This document shows, piece after piece, positions 47,336-60,453 of a stretch of 64,000 bases of DNA (the first letter of the stretch is position 1; every line of letters begins with the position of its first letter). The position numbers and the translations under genes are program-made. The notes under the pieces are model-generated. The model saw only the letters and a program-made list of their open reading frames with translations, did not search any database and was not told where the DNA came from. The stretch is from Magnolia sinica (lineage: Eukaryota > Streptophyta > Magnoliopsida > Magnoliales > Magnoliaceae): the NCBI RefSeq assembly GCF_029962835.1, contig NC_080582.1, forward strand, positions 18,484,032 to 18,548,031, written 5' to 3'.

Positions 47336-49888
47336 AATTAGAAAACATGTTTGTAAAGGAGTACTTGATTATATGCATTCTGACGTTTGGAGGCTATCGC
47401 CCGTGGTTTCCGTTAGAGGGTCGTCATGTTTTACCATATTCATTGATGACTACTCCCGAAAAGTTTAGATTTATTTCATGAAACATAAATCCGAGATTTT
47501 CACTAAACTCAAATAATGGAAGGCCATGATGGAAAAATAGTTAAGGTGAAAGTTAAAAGTATTAAGGACAGATAATGACGGTGAGTTTACTTCAGGTGAA
47601 TTTAATTAATTTTGTAAGGATGAATGGATTATTAGGCACAATACAGTGTGTCACACACCCGAACAAAACGGTGTGGTTAAACGGATGAATCGAACTCTCT
47701 TAGAGAGAACCTGATGCATGATTAGTAATGATGGGTTGGGCAATGACCTATGGACTGAGGCCATTAACAAGGCATGTTATTTGGTGAATTGGTCTCCTTC
47801 TACAACTATTGAATATAAATTCCAAATGAAGAATGCAGTAGCCATAAAGTAGACTACTCAAAATTTTATATTTTTTATTGTGAGGCTTACTCTTATGTAC
47901 TGTCAGTTCAGAGAGATAAGCTAGACTATAGAACTAAAAAGTATAATTTTTTGCTATGTTATTGGTGTGAAAGGTTACATATTATATGACAAGGTCACAT
48001 GTAAAATCATTACTAGCCATGACGTCAAATTCGACGAATGCTCCATATTCCACAAGAATGATCAAGATGAGCAATAATAACCAGAAAGGTTGGTCGTGGA
48101 CATTCAGATTGACATAGGTGATACTCAAGTTGAGACAGATGTGTAGACAAACATACAGGAAGAGGTGGAGCAGCCACGTAGAAGGAATCCGCTGTGAGAT
48201 CACAGGTTACCGGCAAGATACGGGGACGACTCTAATATTACATATGTCCTCATTATAGATGAGGTGGAATCGTCTACTATTTAGGAGGCTCTTGATGAGC
48301 CTGATCTAGAAAATTGAAATGTAACAATGGACGATGAGATGGACTTTTTGTACAAGAACAACACATGAGAGTTGTTAGAGCTTCCAGTGGGCCGAAAAGC
48401 GATCAGGTGCAAGTGGATCTTCAAGAAGAAACATGATACATATAAAGAAAGGTTGGTAGAAAATGATTATGCTAAAAAAGAAGGAATCGACTTCACAAAG
48501 ATATTTTAATTTGTTCCGATTATTAAGCAAGTGTCTATCAGATTCGTGTTGACGTTGTTTGTCTAGTACGATCTCGAAATAGGGTAGATGGACGTGAAGA
48601 CTTCATTCCTGCATGAGGAATTAGAAGAGCAGATCTACATAGAGCAAGCAGAAGGCTACGAAATTAAAGGGGCAGAGAACAAGGTTTACAAGTTACTGAA
48701 GTCGTTGTACAACCTAAAATGGCCACCTATGCAGTGGTATAAAAAAATTTGATTCTTTCATGTTGATTAAAAATTTTATTGGGAGTGAATACGATCAATG
48801 TGTCTATTATAATGACAAGTTTATCATCGTGGTATTGTATATTGATGATATGTTGATCGTCAGTCATAAAATGTTTGATATTGATGTATAGAATATTCAA
48901 TTATCAAGGACATTCAAAATGAAAGATCTGGAGGCTGCAAAGAGGGTTCTCGACAGAGACAAGAAGAGGAGCAAGCTTTGACAATCTCAGGCAAAATACC
49001 ATGGGAAGATATTGATCAAGTATGAGATGGATAAAGCAAAGACAGTGAGCGTTCCCCACGTGGTTCGCTTTAAGCTTTCCTCATAACGATGTCTTAAATC
49101 AAATGAGAAAAAACAGGATATGTCTCATATGTCTTATATGAAGTTGTTAGCAGTTTAATGTCTTTATACGAGACTAGATATTTCACAGGCAGTCGATGTA
49201 GTGAGAAGATACATGTCAAACCCCGACAAGCAACATTAATAATCAGTAAAATGGCTACTTCGATACATTTGAGGTACAAAAGACTACGTCTTAACTTTTG
49301 AGAAGACAGGAACAAAGTTGGTTGTGTATGTGGATTCAGATTACGCAGACAGTGTAGATTCAAAGAAGTTAACTTCAGGTTACATGTTTGTATTATCGGG
49401 TAGAGCAATTAGTTGTATATCTAAGCTTCAGTCTATAGTGGCTCTTTTTATGACCAAAGAAGAATATATGATAATGATGAGGCCTTCAAAGAAGGTATTT
49501 GGGTAAGAGGCATGATAAATCAGTTGAGACTTCAGCAGGAGGTCATGCCGGTTAATTATGATAGCGAGATCACTATCAATTTAATTAAAAACTTTGTTTA
49601 TCATTAATATACTAAACATATTGATGTTCATTACCATTTATCCTAAGGTGCTTACGGAATGAGGTGTAACTCTGGAGAATATTTACACTAGCATGAATCC
49701 GGCGAACATGCTCACTAAGGTGGTTCTTGCAAAGAAGTTAAGTTCTGTGCGACTTCTCTGGGCATGGCGATGGCATAAAAGGAAGACAGAGTGTGCATGA
49801 GAGGGGTTGATGGAACTATGATGCAAGTCAAAGATAAAAGAGGAGGACAAGAAGCTACACATTTGATAATTGAAGACATGGTAGAGAT

Positions 49889-50605
49889 TGTTGTTTTTGT
49901 GTCTTAAATCTTGTCAGAAACAGGGCCTAACGATGCCATCAACAAACTGTTCGATGGCATCGAACAGTGCTTGATCCCATTAATATTTTTTGAATTTTCT
50001 CCAGTTGGTCACTTGACTATTAGGGTGTCTTTTCGATGTCATTGGAGGGTGTTCGATAACATCAAAGGAAATGTTCGATGCCATCGAACATAGCACGATG
50101 CAATCGAGAATTTCTGAAAAATCATGTTTTGTCTCTAGACAATTGATGTGTTTATTTAATGCCATCGATGTGGCTTTGATGTCGATGAAGGATTAATTTC
50201 GATGACATCGAAGACTGATCGATGTCATCAACAGATTCTGTGCAGATTTTTCACAAAGTTGCGATTTTGCACAATTTGTTTACGATTTCGTTTGGGATCT
50301 TTCCATAGGCTATATATATATATATATATGGGTGTAAATGGGATTCGAAGGTAATGCTAGGGTTTCTATTTCATCTAAGGGGTTTTAAGGGTGTAGTAAC
50401 GGTTTGATTCAAGGTTGTTCGAATCGGGTAAGCTCTCTTCTTTTGTAATTTATGCTTTCATAGTAATCATATGTCACATTGTGCCACAATTTTTTTCCGT
50501 AAGGATTTTTCCGCATTAAAATCGTTGCGTGTTCTTTGTGTTTGCTTGGTGCAATTGAATTATTCCTTTTAATTCATCTCTATGTGATTAGGCAATCCCC
50601 CAACA
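49889..50605 (+). repeat. Right LTR of the copia fossil
   Basis: It is collinear with the left LTR over its full length. After the closing CAACA the host sequence resumes as 'acttaatagcc', against 'gttta' before the left LTR, consistent with a decayed 5-bp target duplication. Confidence 0.85.
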
Positions 50606-50865
50606 ACTTAATAGCCAATCAATGGCGTGGACTAGAGAATGAATGATTTAGATCATCATATGCAAGGGCCTCATGTTAGATACAGAAACAGTGGCACAAC
50701 AGTTGGAAGCAAAGTAATTATTATTATTATGATTATTTTGGACTAAAATATCCTTGGATGACATGTTTACATCACAGCCAGAACTGAAAATCCTGAGACT
50801 GTGGAGGAAAAGCGTAAACCTGTAAAGCTTTGCATAGGATTTAGATTCTATTATATACTCTTGGG
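50606..50865 (+). repeat. Diverged array-unit copy, right part, and spacer
   Basis: 50606-50720 continues the unit interrupted at 45039 ('gccaatcaatggcgtgg' and 'aacagtggcacaac'; compare 35100-35200). 50720-50865 holds no recognised feature. Confidence 0.65.
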
Positions 50866-53800
50866 AAATTGACCGTACTAGCCTCGATGTATGGTCAAAT
50901 TCCTGAAAGAAATACTACCGTCCAAGTATTTCAAGGGTGGCCTTCTAACAAGTCTTATAAAATGTTTCGAACGAAAATACCATTGTCCTTGGATCAATAG
51001 TTGTACGGTTTTAGAGTGCAAAAGAAGTTATGTGTTATTTCAATCCCGATAATGTGACATGGACAGAAGCCTTTTTAGCATGAGCAAGGCCCAACGCATG
51101 AGGCCAAACTACTGGATGTGTAAAATTCATGCTGCCCATCCTTTTTGTCATGTCATCTTAAGGCTAGGGCCCAAATATTAACCTGATCCGGAGCTAGTGT
51201 GGCCCACATAATAGAAAATAATGGTGAAAGTGTCACCCACTATTGATACTTTCCAGGCTCACTGCGATGTTTTTTATAAGTGGACACCACAAAAGGCGGG
51301 ACTTTTTGGGCCCACGATGAGCTGGCCAATGAGGTGGATGGAATGGATCACCCCATTGTAGGCCTTAGGCTATGGTACCAACGGCTAGGTAATAAAGGTC
51401 GTCAACACGTGAAACCACAACCCATATAACATGACAACTACAACCCATGCAAACCACAACCCATATGTGCCCACATTGATGTATGTGTATAATCCATACC
51501 GCTGTGGTACCAATAGTGATGATTGTTGAAACTTTCCTAGCTCATTGTGATGTTTGTTAGAAGTGGACACTACCTAAGTCAGGACTTTTTGGGCCCACAG
51601 CGAGCTGGTCGACATAGTGAATGGATCAGATCACCCTATTATGGGCCTTATGCTATGGTACCAATGGCTAGGTAGTAAAGGAAGTGAACACGTGAAATCC
51701 ACGATCTATATAACATGACAACCACGACCTATATAACATGACAACTACGACCCATGCAAACCACGACCCATATGGGCCCACATTGATGTATGTGTATAAT
51801 CCATACCGCCCATCCTTTTTGTTGTGTCATTTTAGGTCTAGGGACCATATATCAGCCTAATCAAGTGCTCATGTGAGCCACAAAATAGAAAATAGTGGTG
51901 AGCGTTGAAACTTTCCAGGCACATTGTGATGTTTGTTAAAAGTGGACAGTACTCAAGTCAGGACTTTTTGGGCCCACGACGAGCTGGCCGACAAGGCAGG
52001 TGGAACGGATTGCCCCATTGTGGGCCTTAGGCTATGGTACTAATGGCTAGGTAGTAAAGGACGTGAACACGTGAAAACCACGATCTATATAACACGACAA
52101 CCACTACCTATATAACACGACAACTATGACCCATGCATACCACGACTCATATGGGACCACATTGATGTATATGTATAATCCATACCACCCATCCTTTTTG
52201 TTATGTCATTTTAGGGCTAGGGCCCAAATATTATCCTGATCCAGTGCTCGTATGGCCCACATAATAGAAAATAATGGTGACTGTTGAAACTTTCCAGGCT
52301 CACTATGATGTTCGTTAGAAGTGGACACCGCTCGGGTTAGGGCTTTTTAAGCCCACGGCGAGCTGGCCGACAAGGTGGATGGATCGAATCACACCATTGT
52401 GTGCCTTAAGCTATGGTACTAATGGTTTGGTAGAAAAGGAAGTGAACTCGTTGAAAACCACGATCCATACAACATGACAACTGAGACCCTTATAACATGT
52501 CAACTGTGACCCATTCAAACCACGACTCAAATGGGCCCACATTGATGTATGCGTTTAATCCATACTGCCCATCCTTTTTGCCGTGTCATTTTAGGGGTAG
52601 GGCCCAAATATCAGTCCAATTCAACGTTCGTGTGGGCCACAAAATAGAAAATAATGGTGACTATTGAAACTTTTCAGGCTCACTGCGATGTTTGTTAGAA
52701 GTGGACACTACCCAAGTCAGGACTTTTTGGGCCCACGGCGAGCTGGCCGACAAGGTGGATGGATCAGATCATCCCATTGTGGGCATTAGGCTATGGTGCC
52801 AATGGTTAGGTAATAAAAGAAGTGAACACGTGTAAACTACGATTCATATAACATGACAACCACGACCCATATAACATGACAACTACAACTCATGCAAACC
52901 ACGATCCATACAACATGACAACCATGACTCATATAACATAGCAATTACAATCCATGCAAACCACGACTCATACACACACAATACTAGGCCTTAGTTTTAA
53001 AATTGGAACTTTGTTTCCCTTGGTGCGGTCCACTCTATACTCGGATCTATCTCATTTTTTGGTTCATAGCCTAAAATAAAATGGAGAAGGTGGTGGACAG
53101 CGTGGATTAAACATATACATTAAGGTGGGGTCCACGTCACATGGCAACCTTGACCCTTATGAACTCCACACGTCACATTACAACCACAACGTATATAACA
53201 TGATAACCACGACCAACATAACATGATAACCACGTCACATGACAACCATGACCCATATAACAGGACAACTGTGATCTATACAACTGCGACCTAAATAATA
53301 AGACAACTGTGACTCATACAACTGCGACCCATATAACATGACAACTGCGACCCATATAACAAAACAACTGCGACTCATATAACATGACAATTGCGACCTG
53401 CGACCCATATAACAGGATAACTGTGACCCATATAACATGACAACTGCGACCCATATAACATGACAACTGTGATCCATACAACTGTGGCCTATTTGGGTAG
53501 TGGTTTGTATGGGTCGTAGCTACCATATTATATGGGTCATGGTTGTCATGTTGTATGGAACGTAGTTTTCAACGTATTCACTTCCTTTACTACCTAGCCA
53601 TTGATACCATATCCTAAGGCCCACAATGGGGTGATTCGATCCATCCACCTTGTCGGCTAGCTTGCCGTAGGCCCAAAAAGTCCCAACTTGGGCAGTGTCC
53701 ACTTCTAACAAATATTGCAGTGAGCCTCGAAAGTTTCAATGGTCACCATTATTTTTTATTTTGTGGCCCACACGTGTGCTGGATCAGGATGATATTTGGG

Positions 53801-55946
53801 CCCTACCCATAAAAAGACACGATAAAAAGATGGGCGGCATGGACTATACACATACATCAGTGTGGGCCCATTTGGCTCGTGGTTTGCATGAGTCGTAGTT
53901 GCCATGTTATATAGGTCATGGTTGTCATGTTGTATAGATCGTGGTTTTCAACGTGTTCACTTCCTTTTTTACCAAACCATTGGCACCACAGCTTAAGGAC
54001 CACAATGGGGTGATCCAATCCATCAACCTTGTCAACTAGCTTGCCGTGAGCCCAAAAAGTCCTAACTTGGGCAATGTCCACTTCTAACAAACATTACAGT
54101 GAGTCTGGAAAGTTTCAACAGTCTATTTTCTTTTTTGTGGCTCACACGAGCGCTGGATCAGGCTTATATTTAGGCCCTACCCCTAAAATGACAAGGCAAA
54201 AAGGATGGGCGATATTGATTATACACATACATCAATGTGGGCCCATTTGGGTCGTGGTATGCATGGGTCGTAGTTGCCATGTTATATGGGTCAACGTGAT
54301 TTTCAACATATTCACTTCCTTTACTACATAGTCATTGGTACCATATCCTAAGGCCCACAATGGGTTGATCTGATCTATCCACCTTATCGACTAGCCTGTC
54401 GTGGGCCCAAAAGTCCTAACTTGGGCAGTGTCCACTTCTAACAAACATCATAGTGAGCCTAGAAAGTTTTAATAGCCACCATTATTTTCTATTTGGTGGC
54501 CCACATGAGCGTTGGATCAGGCTGATATTTGGGCCCTACCCCTAAAATGACACGGCAAAAAAGATGGGTGGCATGTATTATACACATACATCAATGTGGG
54601 CCCATTTGGGTCATGGTTTGCATGGGTCGTAGTTGCCATGTTATATGGGTAGTAGTTGTCATATTGTATGGATCGTAGTTTTCAACGTATTCACTTCTTT
54701 TAGTACCTAGTCATTGGTACCATATCTTAAGGCCCATAATGGGGTGATCCGATCCATTCACCTTGTTGGTTTGTCGTGGGCCTAAAAAGTCCTGTCTCAG
54801 GCAATGTCCACTTCTAACAAACATCATAGTGAGCCTGAAAAGTTTCAACAGTAACCATTATTTTCTATCTTGTGGCCCACACGAGCACTGGATCAGGCTG
54901 ATATTTGGGCCCTACGCCTAAAATGACACGGCAAAAAGGATGGGCGACATGGATTATACACATACATCAATGTAGGTCCATTTGGGTCGTGTTTTGCATG
55001 GGTTGTAGTTGTCTTGTTATATGGGCCGTGGTTGTCATGTCGTATGTATCGTGGTTTTTGAATGTGTTCACTTCCTTTTTTACCAAACCATTGGTACCAT
55101 ATCTTAAGACCCACAATGGGGTGATATGATCCATCCACCTTGTCGGCTAGCTTGCTGTGGGCCTAAAAAGTCCTAACTTGGGTAGTGTCCACTTCTAACA
55201 AGCATCATAGTGAGCCTGAAAAGTCTCAACAATCACAATTATTTTGTATTTTGTGGCTTACACGAGCACTGGATCAGTTTGATATTTTGGCCTTGCCGCT
55301 AAAATGACACAGCAAAAAGGATGGGCGACATGGATTATACCTATACATCAATGTGGGCCCATATGGATCGTGGTATACATGGGTCGTAGTTGCCATGTTA
55401 TATGGGTCGTGGTTGTCATGTTGTATGGATAATAGATTTCAACGTGTTCACTTCCTTTACTACCTAGTCATTGGTATTATATCCTAAGGCCCACAATAGG
55501 GTGATCCGATCCATCCACCTTGTTGGCCAGCTTGTCGTGGGCCCAAAAAGTCCTGACTTTGGCAGTGTCCACTTTTAACAAACATCACAGTGAGCCTAGA
55601 AAGTTTCAACAGTCACCATTATTTTCTATTATGTGGGCCACACGAGCACTGGATCAGGCTGATATCTGGGCCCTAGCCCTAAAATGACATGGCAGGAAGG
55701 ATAGGCGACATTGATTATACACATACATCAGTGTGTGCCCCATGAGTTGGGCCTTACCCACGCGCAAAAAAGGGTTTTGTACATACCATTAAATATGACA
55801 TAGCTTCTTATTTACTGAAAAAGAACCAATGCCAAAGGGTATTTTGGTCCAAGTAATTTTCAGAGGCTTGTCAAAAGGCCACCATTGGAATATTTGAAAG
55901 GTTGAATCTCTTTAGGGAAATTGACCATATATCAAAGCTAGTACGG
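50866..55946. mobile_element. Second large foldback element (~5.1 kb) built of ~370-bp units
   Basis: Both ends share an inverted ~250-bp region: 'accgtactagcctcgatgta' at the left, and its inverse ending 'gctagtacggt' at 55946. The left arm (51085-52980) holds five direct ~300-450-bp units, each starting near 'gggcccacattgatgtatg' and ending in 'aaccacgaccca'-type sequence. The right arm (53480-55745) holds six such units reversed. The centre carries a ~22-bp tandem repeat. No transposase was recognised. Small open frames reading MDHSCHVIWVAVVMLYG-like repeats come from the ~22-bp repeat. Confidence 0.75.
53140..53480 (+). repeat. ~22-bp tandem repeat at the foldback centre
   Basis: The unit is approximately 'acaactgcgacccatataac', about 15 copies with variants. 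The same unit appears once to four times at the end of every ~370-bp unit of both arms, so the central array is an expansion of the unit's edge. Confidence 0.8.
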
Positions 55947-55961
55947 TGTGTGTGTGTGTAG

Positions 55962-56509
55962 GGAAAAGGTACTATGTGACTCGACCTCACGATAAGCTCC
56001 CGTGAGGTCGAGCTGTGTGGGCCCCACCGTGATGCGTGTCGGCCATCAACATGGTGCATTTGATGGGTCCCCTCTAAATTATAGGATATCCCAAAAATCA
56101 GCCGTATACGGAACTCAGGTGGGCCATACCATCTAAAATCATATGAAGACACCGTTAAAACATATAAAAGCACTTGGTGGGGCCCACCTGAGTTTTGAAT
56201 GCTGCTGAAACTTGGTCTGAACCCTCATCCAAGTGGGACACACATAATGGATGGGCTGGATTTGCAAACCACATCTCGGTGGGCCCAAAAAATGATTATG
56301 AATATTTTAAAGGTGCACGGCCCCTCCCCACTTCTATATATGGTGTGGCCCACACAAGTCACGGATTGACTTGACTTTTGAGATCTAGGCCCACGATGGG
56401 ATGGTGTATCTGACTGATGGGGTAGATGTTCGAAACGCAATACGGTGGGGCCCACACAGCTCGACCTCATGGGACGGACCCGTGAGGTTGAGCGCATAGT
56501 ACCTTTTCC
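55962..56509. mobile_element. MITE, family D, just upstream of the receptor-kinase gene
   Basis: The left terminus 'ggaaaaggtactatg', followed by 'cgacctcacg' and 'gtgaggtcgagctgtgtggg', is mirrored at the right end by 'cacacagctcgacctcatg' and 'gcatagtaccttttcc'. The terminal inverted repeats are about 70 bp. The interior is palindromic, with the common MITE character. The left end abuts a short (GT)n run and the right end an (AT)n run, so a target duplication could not be read. Confidence 0.85.
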
Positions 56510-56540
<31 letters not shown>

Positions 56541-56570
56541 TACTCATTCATCTCATCTACCATCCAGGGA
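56510..56570 (+). promoter_or_regulatory. Short leader region with (AT)n between MITE and start codon
   Basis: Only 61 bp separate the MITE from the predicted ATG at 56571. They hold an (AT)n run (about 56511-56537) and 'catctaccatccagggaatgg'-type leader. Transcription must therefore start in this short segment, inside the MITE or further upstream. No TATA box can be distinguished from the AT run. Confidence 0.4.
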
Positions 56571-59500
56571 ATGGAGTTCCAACGTTCGAAAGTTGGGGTA
56601 CTTTGGTCATTTATTCTCTTCCCCGCAATCCTTCTCTCGTCCATCAACTCATGCTCATCCTCGGTAATTTCATTGAGAAATGAGACCGATCGACTAGCAT
56701 TGCTTGCATTCAAAGATGGTATTTCTGAAGATCCTCTCGCAATCTTGAGCTCATGGAATGATTCTCTTCATTTCTGCGAATGGGAGGGAGTCACCTGCAG
56801 TCTCCGCCATCATCAAAGGGTCACCATCTTGAACCTCAGGGGCCACCGCTTGGTGGCCCACTTATCACCTCATGTAGGCAACCTATCCTTCCTGAAAAGT
56901 ATCGATCTCTCCACCAACAATCTCAAAGGCCAAGTCCCACATGAAATCGGCCGTTTATTCCGGTTGCAGCATCTCGATCTGTCCGTAAATTCACTCCATG
57001 GAGAAATCCCAGCCAACCTGACTCATTGCTCGGAACTTCGAAACATTAGCCTCATGTACAACCAGCTTGTTGGAAAACTTCCTGCTGACCTTGGCTCCTT
57101 GTCTAAGCTAATCGAGATTGTTGTCTCCCACAACAATCTCACAGAAACTATCCCACCTTCCATTGGGAACCTTTCTTCTCTTGCTGTCCTTCGTCTGAAC
57201 TATAATCTCTTCCATGGACCGATTCCAGAGGAAATTGGTCAATTGGCAAGTTTGGTAGATTTTCGTATCGGCTTCAATCAATTATCAACTATGGTTACAC
57301 CGCCACTTTATAATCTCTCATCGGTACAAATGTTCGACGTAACAAATAATCAGCTATATGGGAGCATTAGGCGCGACCTAGGCCTTGTGTTTCCCGACCT
57401 GCGGGAGATTTATGTGGGTGGAAACCAATTAATTGGATCCATTCCATTTTCGTTATCAAATGCATCAAATCTCAAAATAGTTGATTTCGGCTATAATAAT
57501 TTTAGTGGACCTGTGCCTTCGAATCTAGGAAATCTACGGCGCCTCTCTTTTTTCAATATTGCTAAGAATAAGCTTGGAAGTATGGGAGGTGATGATTTGA
57601 GCTTCCTCACTTCGCTATCCAACTGTACTCATCTGGAATCAATAGGTGCAGGCAGGAATAATCTCGTAGGTGTGTTGCCTGACTCTATTGCTAATTTCTC
57701 GTCGCAATTTAGAAGATTCTTCTTAGGAGGGAACAGGATATATGGATCCATTCCAAAGGTAATTGAGAATCTCGTCAACTTGATTGCTCTTTCTTTGGAT
57801 GATAACTCCTTGAAGGGCACTCTTCCAGAGGGCATCGGGAAGCTTAACAAGTTGCAAGCATTGTATCTGGGTGGAAACAAACTTTCGGCGAAAATTCCAT
57901 CTTCAATAGGTAACATCACTCAATTGAGCCGACTCCTGCTGAATATAAATGATTTCCATGGAAATATACCATCAAGCTTCAGGAACTTGAGATTCATGGA
58001 ACTCCTGTACCTTTCGGCAAATAACCTCACGGGTAGGGTAATTACACAAAACGGTGCGAATTTTATCAACTTGTCTCGTAATTCATTCACTGGATCCTTG
58101 GTAATGGAAGTTGCAAACTTGGAAAATATTGGGGGATTGGACGTCTCAGAGAACAAACTATCAGGTGAAATTCCAGAAACATTGGGAAACTGTAAAAGCT
58201 TGGAAATCCTCCATATGAATGGTAATTTGCTTCAAGGAACCATTCCACAGTCTTTCAGTGCTCTAAAAGGTTTAGAGTATATGGATCTCTCACACAATAA
58301 CTTATCTGGGCAGATTCCAAAATACTTTGAGAATTTTACCTTTTTACAGTATTTGGATTTGTCTTTCAATAATTTTGAGGGAGAAGTGCCAAAAGGGGGG
58401 GTGTTTAAAAATGCTGAAGCTATTTCAGTTTTTGGAAACAATGGACTCTGTGGAGGCATCCCCGAACTAAACTTGCCACCATGCCACAAGCAAGCTCCGA
58501 AGAAACGAGAAACATCTCCTTCTCATAGAGTAACACTCATTATTATTACTGCAGTTTCATCGTCAATTTTATTAGCATGCATTGTTGCTGCTCTTTGTTG
58601 GATGAGAAGCTCGGGAAAGAAACCTTCTTCTGCCTCTTCCACAGAGAATCAGTGGTTACAAATTTCTTATGCGAATCTCCTTCAAGCAACAGATGGGTTC
58701 TCTTCAGCTAATTTAATTGGTGTGGGAAGTTTTGGTTCTGTATACAAAGGAATTCTAGAAGGCTTTGAAACACTTGTTGCAGTGAAGGTACTCAACCTCC
58801 TACAACAAGGAGCTTTTAAGAGTTTTGCAGCTGAATGTGAAGCATTAAGAAACATTCGACATCGAAATCTTGTCAAGATCTTAACGGTTTGCTCGAGCAT
58901 TGATTTTAATGGCAATGATTTCAAAGCTCTAGTGTTTGAGTACATGCCAAATGGTAGTCTGGAGAAGTGGTTGCATCCAAATGTGGATGAACAACCTCAA
59001 TTGAGGAATTTGAATCTTACACAAAGGCTAAATATAGCCATTGATGTGGCTTCGGCATTAGATTATCTTCATCATCATCACCAAACACCAATTGTTCATC
59101 GGGACCTAAAACCAAGCAATGTTCTTCTTGATGATGACATGGTTGCCCATGTGGGTGACTTTGGTTTAGCAAGGTTCCTCTCTGAAGCTGCAGAAAGTTG
59201 CTCTCAAAATCAGACCAGCACATCTGGGATTAAGGGATCTATTGGGTATATTCCTCCAGGTAAGGATTTTAGTCCTATTGTCTTTTTATTTATATTCATT
59301 GATCTTGCAAAATGATTGGTAATTTCCATATATTAATATTATGGTGAAGCTCATTAAGAACTATATTATCCCACCAAAGTGATTTAGTGGGCATAAACAA
59401 TTCATGATAGACCTTCTTATCCATGGGTAAACAGTGATTAAATGTTGGGTAGATTGGCCCCACATTGATTCACACTATAATTAATAAGGTACGAAAGAAT

Positions 59501-60251
59501 TGTTACTAGATTATTTCTCTAGCTGTGATAAACTGTGTGTGTGAAAAGAGAGGATTCTTGTTCTATTTATAGGATATTTTCTTAGAAGGACTATTTGTTG
59601 GGACAAACCATACACTCATAATACAAAGATTGAAGAAATATGTTTAGCCAAATTCCTTATTCTCAGATATTCTAAATTTTGGGAGAGGCAGAAATGTTAA
59701 TTATATAAATAAAATTTTCCTTTTCTCCCTCTCAATATCGAACCACTATTTTTATCTTTCTTTAAATAGTTGCCTAACATTCAAATATGTGACATTTGTA
59801 AATCGTAGAGCATGGGATGGGCGGCAAGGCGTCCACACATGGAGATGTATACAGTTATGGGATCCTTCTACTCGAGATGATCACTGGAAAGCGACCTACT
59901 GATGACATGTTTAAGGACAATCAGAGCCTTCATCACTTTGCAAAGTCGGCTTTTCCTGAACAAGTAATGGAGATTATAGATCCTAGACTTCTCTCAGAAT
60001 ATTCTGAAGCTATTCAAGACGGTGAAAATCATAACAATTTGAGAGATAGAATGCATGGTTGCTTGGTTTCATTGGTCAGCGTTGGTGTATCATGTTCTGC
60101 AGAATCGCCAAAGGAACGAATGAAGATGAAAAACGTTGTCATCGAAATGCATGAAATAAGAGACTTATATCTGGATGTTGGGATTCACCGACAGAGACAA
60201 AATAGGCCCCTCTTGTTAGGTGAGGGTTCATCTTACCACAATAACTACTAA
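56571..60251 (+). CDS. LRR receptor-like serine/threonine kinase (LRR-XII, Xa21/EFR-like)
   Basis: Two exons, 56571-59259 and 59809-60251, give 1043 residues, close to EFR and Xa21. The start at 56571 (MEFQRSK) opens a hydrophobic signal peptide (VLWSFILFPAILLSS). An upstream in-frame ATG at 56445 would read through the MITE and the AT run and is unlikely. Order: N-terminal cap with NETDRLALLAFKDG and a WNDSLHFCEWEGVTC motif, about 21 leucine-rich repeats (residues ~80-610), a Cys-pair cap (GLCGG, LPPC), a transmembrane segment (654-677) and a kinase. Kinase landmarks are the glycine loop GVGSFGSVYKG (from 717), Lys739, HRD (843-845), DFG (863-865) and GSIGYIPPE, which spans the intron. The 549-bp GT-AG intron falls after the first base of that Glu codon, the usual single-intron position of this family. 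Such receptors bind microbial peptides at the plasma membrane. HRD makes this an RD kinase, whereas the family is normally non-RD (HCD). The ligand is unknown. Confidence 0.9.
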
Positions 60252-60447
60252 GATTAGATTAGTAGTTACATTGAAGAAGATTCCGATATATAATAGAACT
60301 GTTTGACATTTTTCTCAAGAAGCTCTAGATATATATTGTTCTAGTGTTGAATCTAGGGGAAGATTTTCTTTTTTCTTTTTTCCTTTCCTTTGTTTAATCT
60401 TGTTTTAAACAGAGACTTTGTTGCAGATACAATTATTAGAATGGGTA

Positions 60448-60453
60448 AATAAA
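60448..60453 (+). terminator. Possible polyadenylation signal AATAAA
   Basis: The first AATAAA after the receptor-kinase stop codon lies about 200 bp downstream, following T-rich sequence (60364-60415). This is a plausible but weak call, as plant poly(A) signals are loose. Confidence 0.35.

Larger units (their letters stand above)
45040..50605 (+). mobile_element. Ty1/copia LTR retrotransposon fossil
   Basis: The element is about 5.57 kb, with LTRs at 45040-45758 and 49889-50605 (719 and 717 bp, TGTTG...CAACA ends). A primer-binding site matching initiator tRNA-Met follows the left LTR (45760-45772, tggtatctgagct). Parts in order are gag (about 45814-46540, with a CCHC-type zinc knuckle), protease (about 46670), integrase (about 47340-47860), reverse transcriptase (about 48340-49000) and RNase H (about 49240-49620). 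The integrase-before-RT order makes it copia. It is broken by many changes across all parts, and the LTRs differ at many scattered sites, so it is an old insertion. It is inserted in a copy of the array unit and carries a SINE. Confidence 0.9.

Noticed and set aside
53235-53526. Open frames reading repeated SCHVIWVAVVMLYG-like peptide
   Set aside because: They are translations of the ~22-bp tandem repeat at the foldback centre.
56445-56570. Upstream in-frame ATG extending the receptor kinase by 42 residues
   Set aside because: The extension reads MITE terminus and an (AT)n run (Tyr-Ile repeats) and would bury the signal peptide. The ATG at 56571 is directly followed by a good signal peptide.
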